Source of the DNA: an uncultured Flavobacteriales bacterium
Lineage (GTDB): Bacteria; Bacteroidota; Bacteroidia; Flavobacteriales_D; Sanyastnellaceae
DNA: 64,000 nt
Direction: 5' to 3'
Assembly (NCBI GenBank): GCA_938074325.1
Contig: CALJFZ010000017.1
Coordinates: forward strand, 117,219-181,218
The position numbers and the translations under genes were made by a program. The notes under the pieces were generated by a model, which saw only the letters and a program-made list of their open reading frames with translations, did no database searches and was not told the DNA's origin. The number at the start of each line of letters is the position of its first letter. Position 1 is the first letter of the stretch. Below are positions 63,659 to 64,000 of this stretch, one piece after another.

Positions 63659-64000
63659 TTAGGCGAGCTTGGCAGCGCGGTTTATCAACCACTGGTCCGC
63701 CAATACTAACAGTGCCATGGCCTCAACGATGGGCACTGCACGCGGCAGCACACACGGGTCGTGTCGCCCCTTTCCTTGAAGCGTCAAGTTGTTTCCGTCG
63801 GCATCGATGGTCGCTTGGTCTTGCATGAGGGTGGAAACCGGTTTGAATCCGAGTCGCACGACCAATTGTTCACCGTTGGTGATGCCGCCTTGGATGCCAC
63901 CGCTGTGGTTGGTGACGGTCCGGGGTGTGCCAGCATCGTCCGCAGTCCAGGCGTCGTTGTGCTCTGATCCGCGCATGGTGGTTCCTGCCATCCCACTTCC
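63659..64000 (-). CDS. aroC: Chorismate synthase, C-terminal part (gene runs off the window)
   Basis: Last 113 residues of chorismate synthase, which makes chorismate from EPSP using reduced FMN. Diagnostic motifs are [19 protein letters not shown] and [21 protein letters not shown]. The reading frame is open to the last base, so the start is beyond the right edge. aroA, the preceding enzyme of the pathway, is encoded at 29.2-30.5 kb on the same strand but is not linked in an operon. Confidence 0.95.
   Translation of the reverse strand, partial: GSGMAGTTMRGSEHNDAWTADDAGTPRTVTNHSGGIQGGITNGEQLVVRLGFKPVSTLMQDQATIDADGNNLTLQGKGRHDPCVLPRAVPIVEAMALLVLADQWLINRAAKLA

Overview
The window is a gene-dense chromosomal segment of a Bacteroidota bacterium, most likely a Flavobacteriales-type lineage but with a base composition (roughly mid-50s % G+C by eye) high for that group. 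The evidence is type IX secretion parts (a PorD/DUF4835 protein and a PorE-like OmpA/PD40 protein), a TonB-dependent receptor with a carboxypeptidase-like N-terminal domain, a serine-palmitoyltransferase-type enzyme, menaquinone methylation, and Bacteroidota -7 promoter boxes (TAnnTTTG and a TTCG variant) with no consistent Shine-Dalgarno. I saw no rRNA, tRNA, CRISPR array, insertion sequence, integrase or phage module. Nearly all of it is core-genome housekeeping and envelope biology.

Layout. 1-7.2 kb: the end of a TonB-dependent receptor, then a leftward operon bamD-rpoZ-coaBC-porD-recN. 7.4-11.2 kb: rightward SPT-family enzyme, truA and an ABC exporter. 11.2-15.4 kb: the phenylacetyl-CoA epoxidase locus, with paaABCD plus one unknown gene leftward and paaE divergent. 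15.4-20.6 kb: an ABC-F ATPase (leftward), then a rightward coupled set of ElaA-DinB fusion, glycosyltransferase and O-antigen-ligase-like protein. 20.6-25.1 kb: pyrG and an AI-2E-family permease leftward, then a DtxR-type regulator coupled to a ZIP transporter. 25.1-29.2 kb: an Mpl-like Mur ligase, an EI24 membrane protein and a repetitive secreted protein closed by a strong bidirectional terminator. 29.2-36.9 kb, leftward: rfaE1-trkH-ubiE-aroA, an aminotransferase and a sodium:solute symporter. 36.9-42.9 kb, rightward: recR, a glycosyltransferase/phosphoglycosyltransferase-like fusion, a 2-oxo-acid dehydrogenase E2, a DnaQ-like exonuclease and a GT4 glycosyltransferase. 42.9-46.3 kb, leftward: an M16-like protein without the zinc motif, FtsE and a glycosyltransferase. 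46.4-52.2 kb: hutH and a MacAB-like efflux set. 52.2-64 kb, leftward: SDR and gyrB, a TPR/outer-membrane-barrel pair, a dicarboxylate symporter with the PorE-like protein, and the 3' end of aroC.

How the genes work together. Outer-membrane assembly and secretion are served by bamD, porD, the PorE-like protein and several barrels. Surface polysaccharide is served by five glycosyltransferases or ligases and rfaE1. Other groups are the aerobic phenylacetate pathway, metal homeostasis (DtxR with ZIP) and aromatic amino-acid synthesis (aroA, aroC). Genes inside operons are very commonly coupled by 4-bp overlaps.

The most notable pattern is regulatory. At many operon heads a -7-like box (TAnnTTTG or TAnnTTCG, with a few one-mismatch versions) lies only 3-5 bases before the start codon, which predicts leaderless mRNAs. 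A perfect TTTAGTC-GA-GACTAAA palindrome in front of the DtxR gene is a likely metal-responsive operator. I found no compact, clearly undescribed multi-gene defence or mobile system; the best novelty candidates are the promoter/leaderless architecture, the ElaA-DinB fusion, the GT2/PGT-like fusion, the repetitive secreted protein and the TPR-barrel pair.
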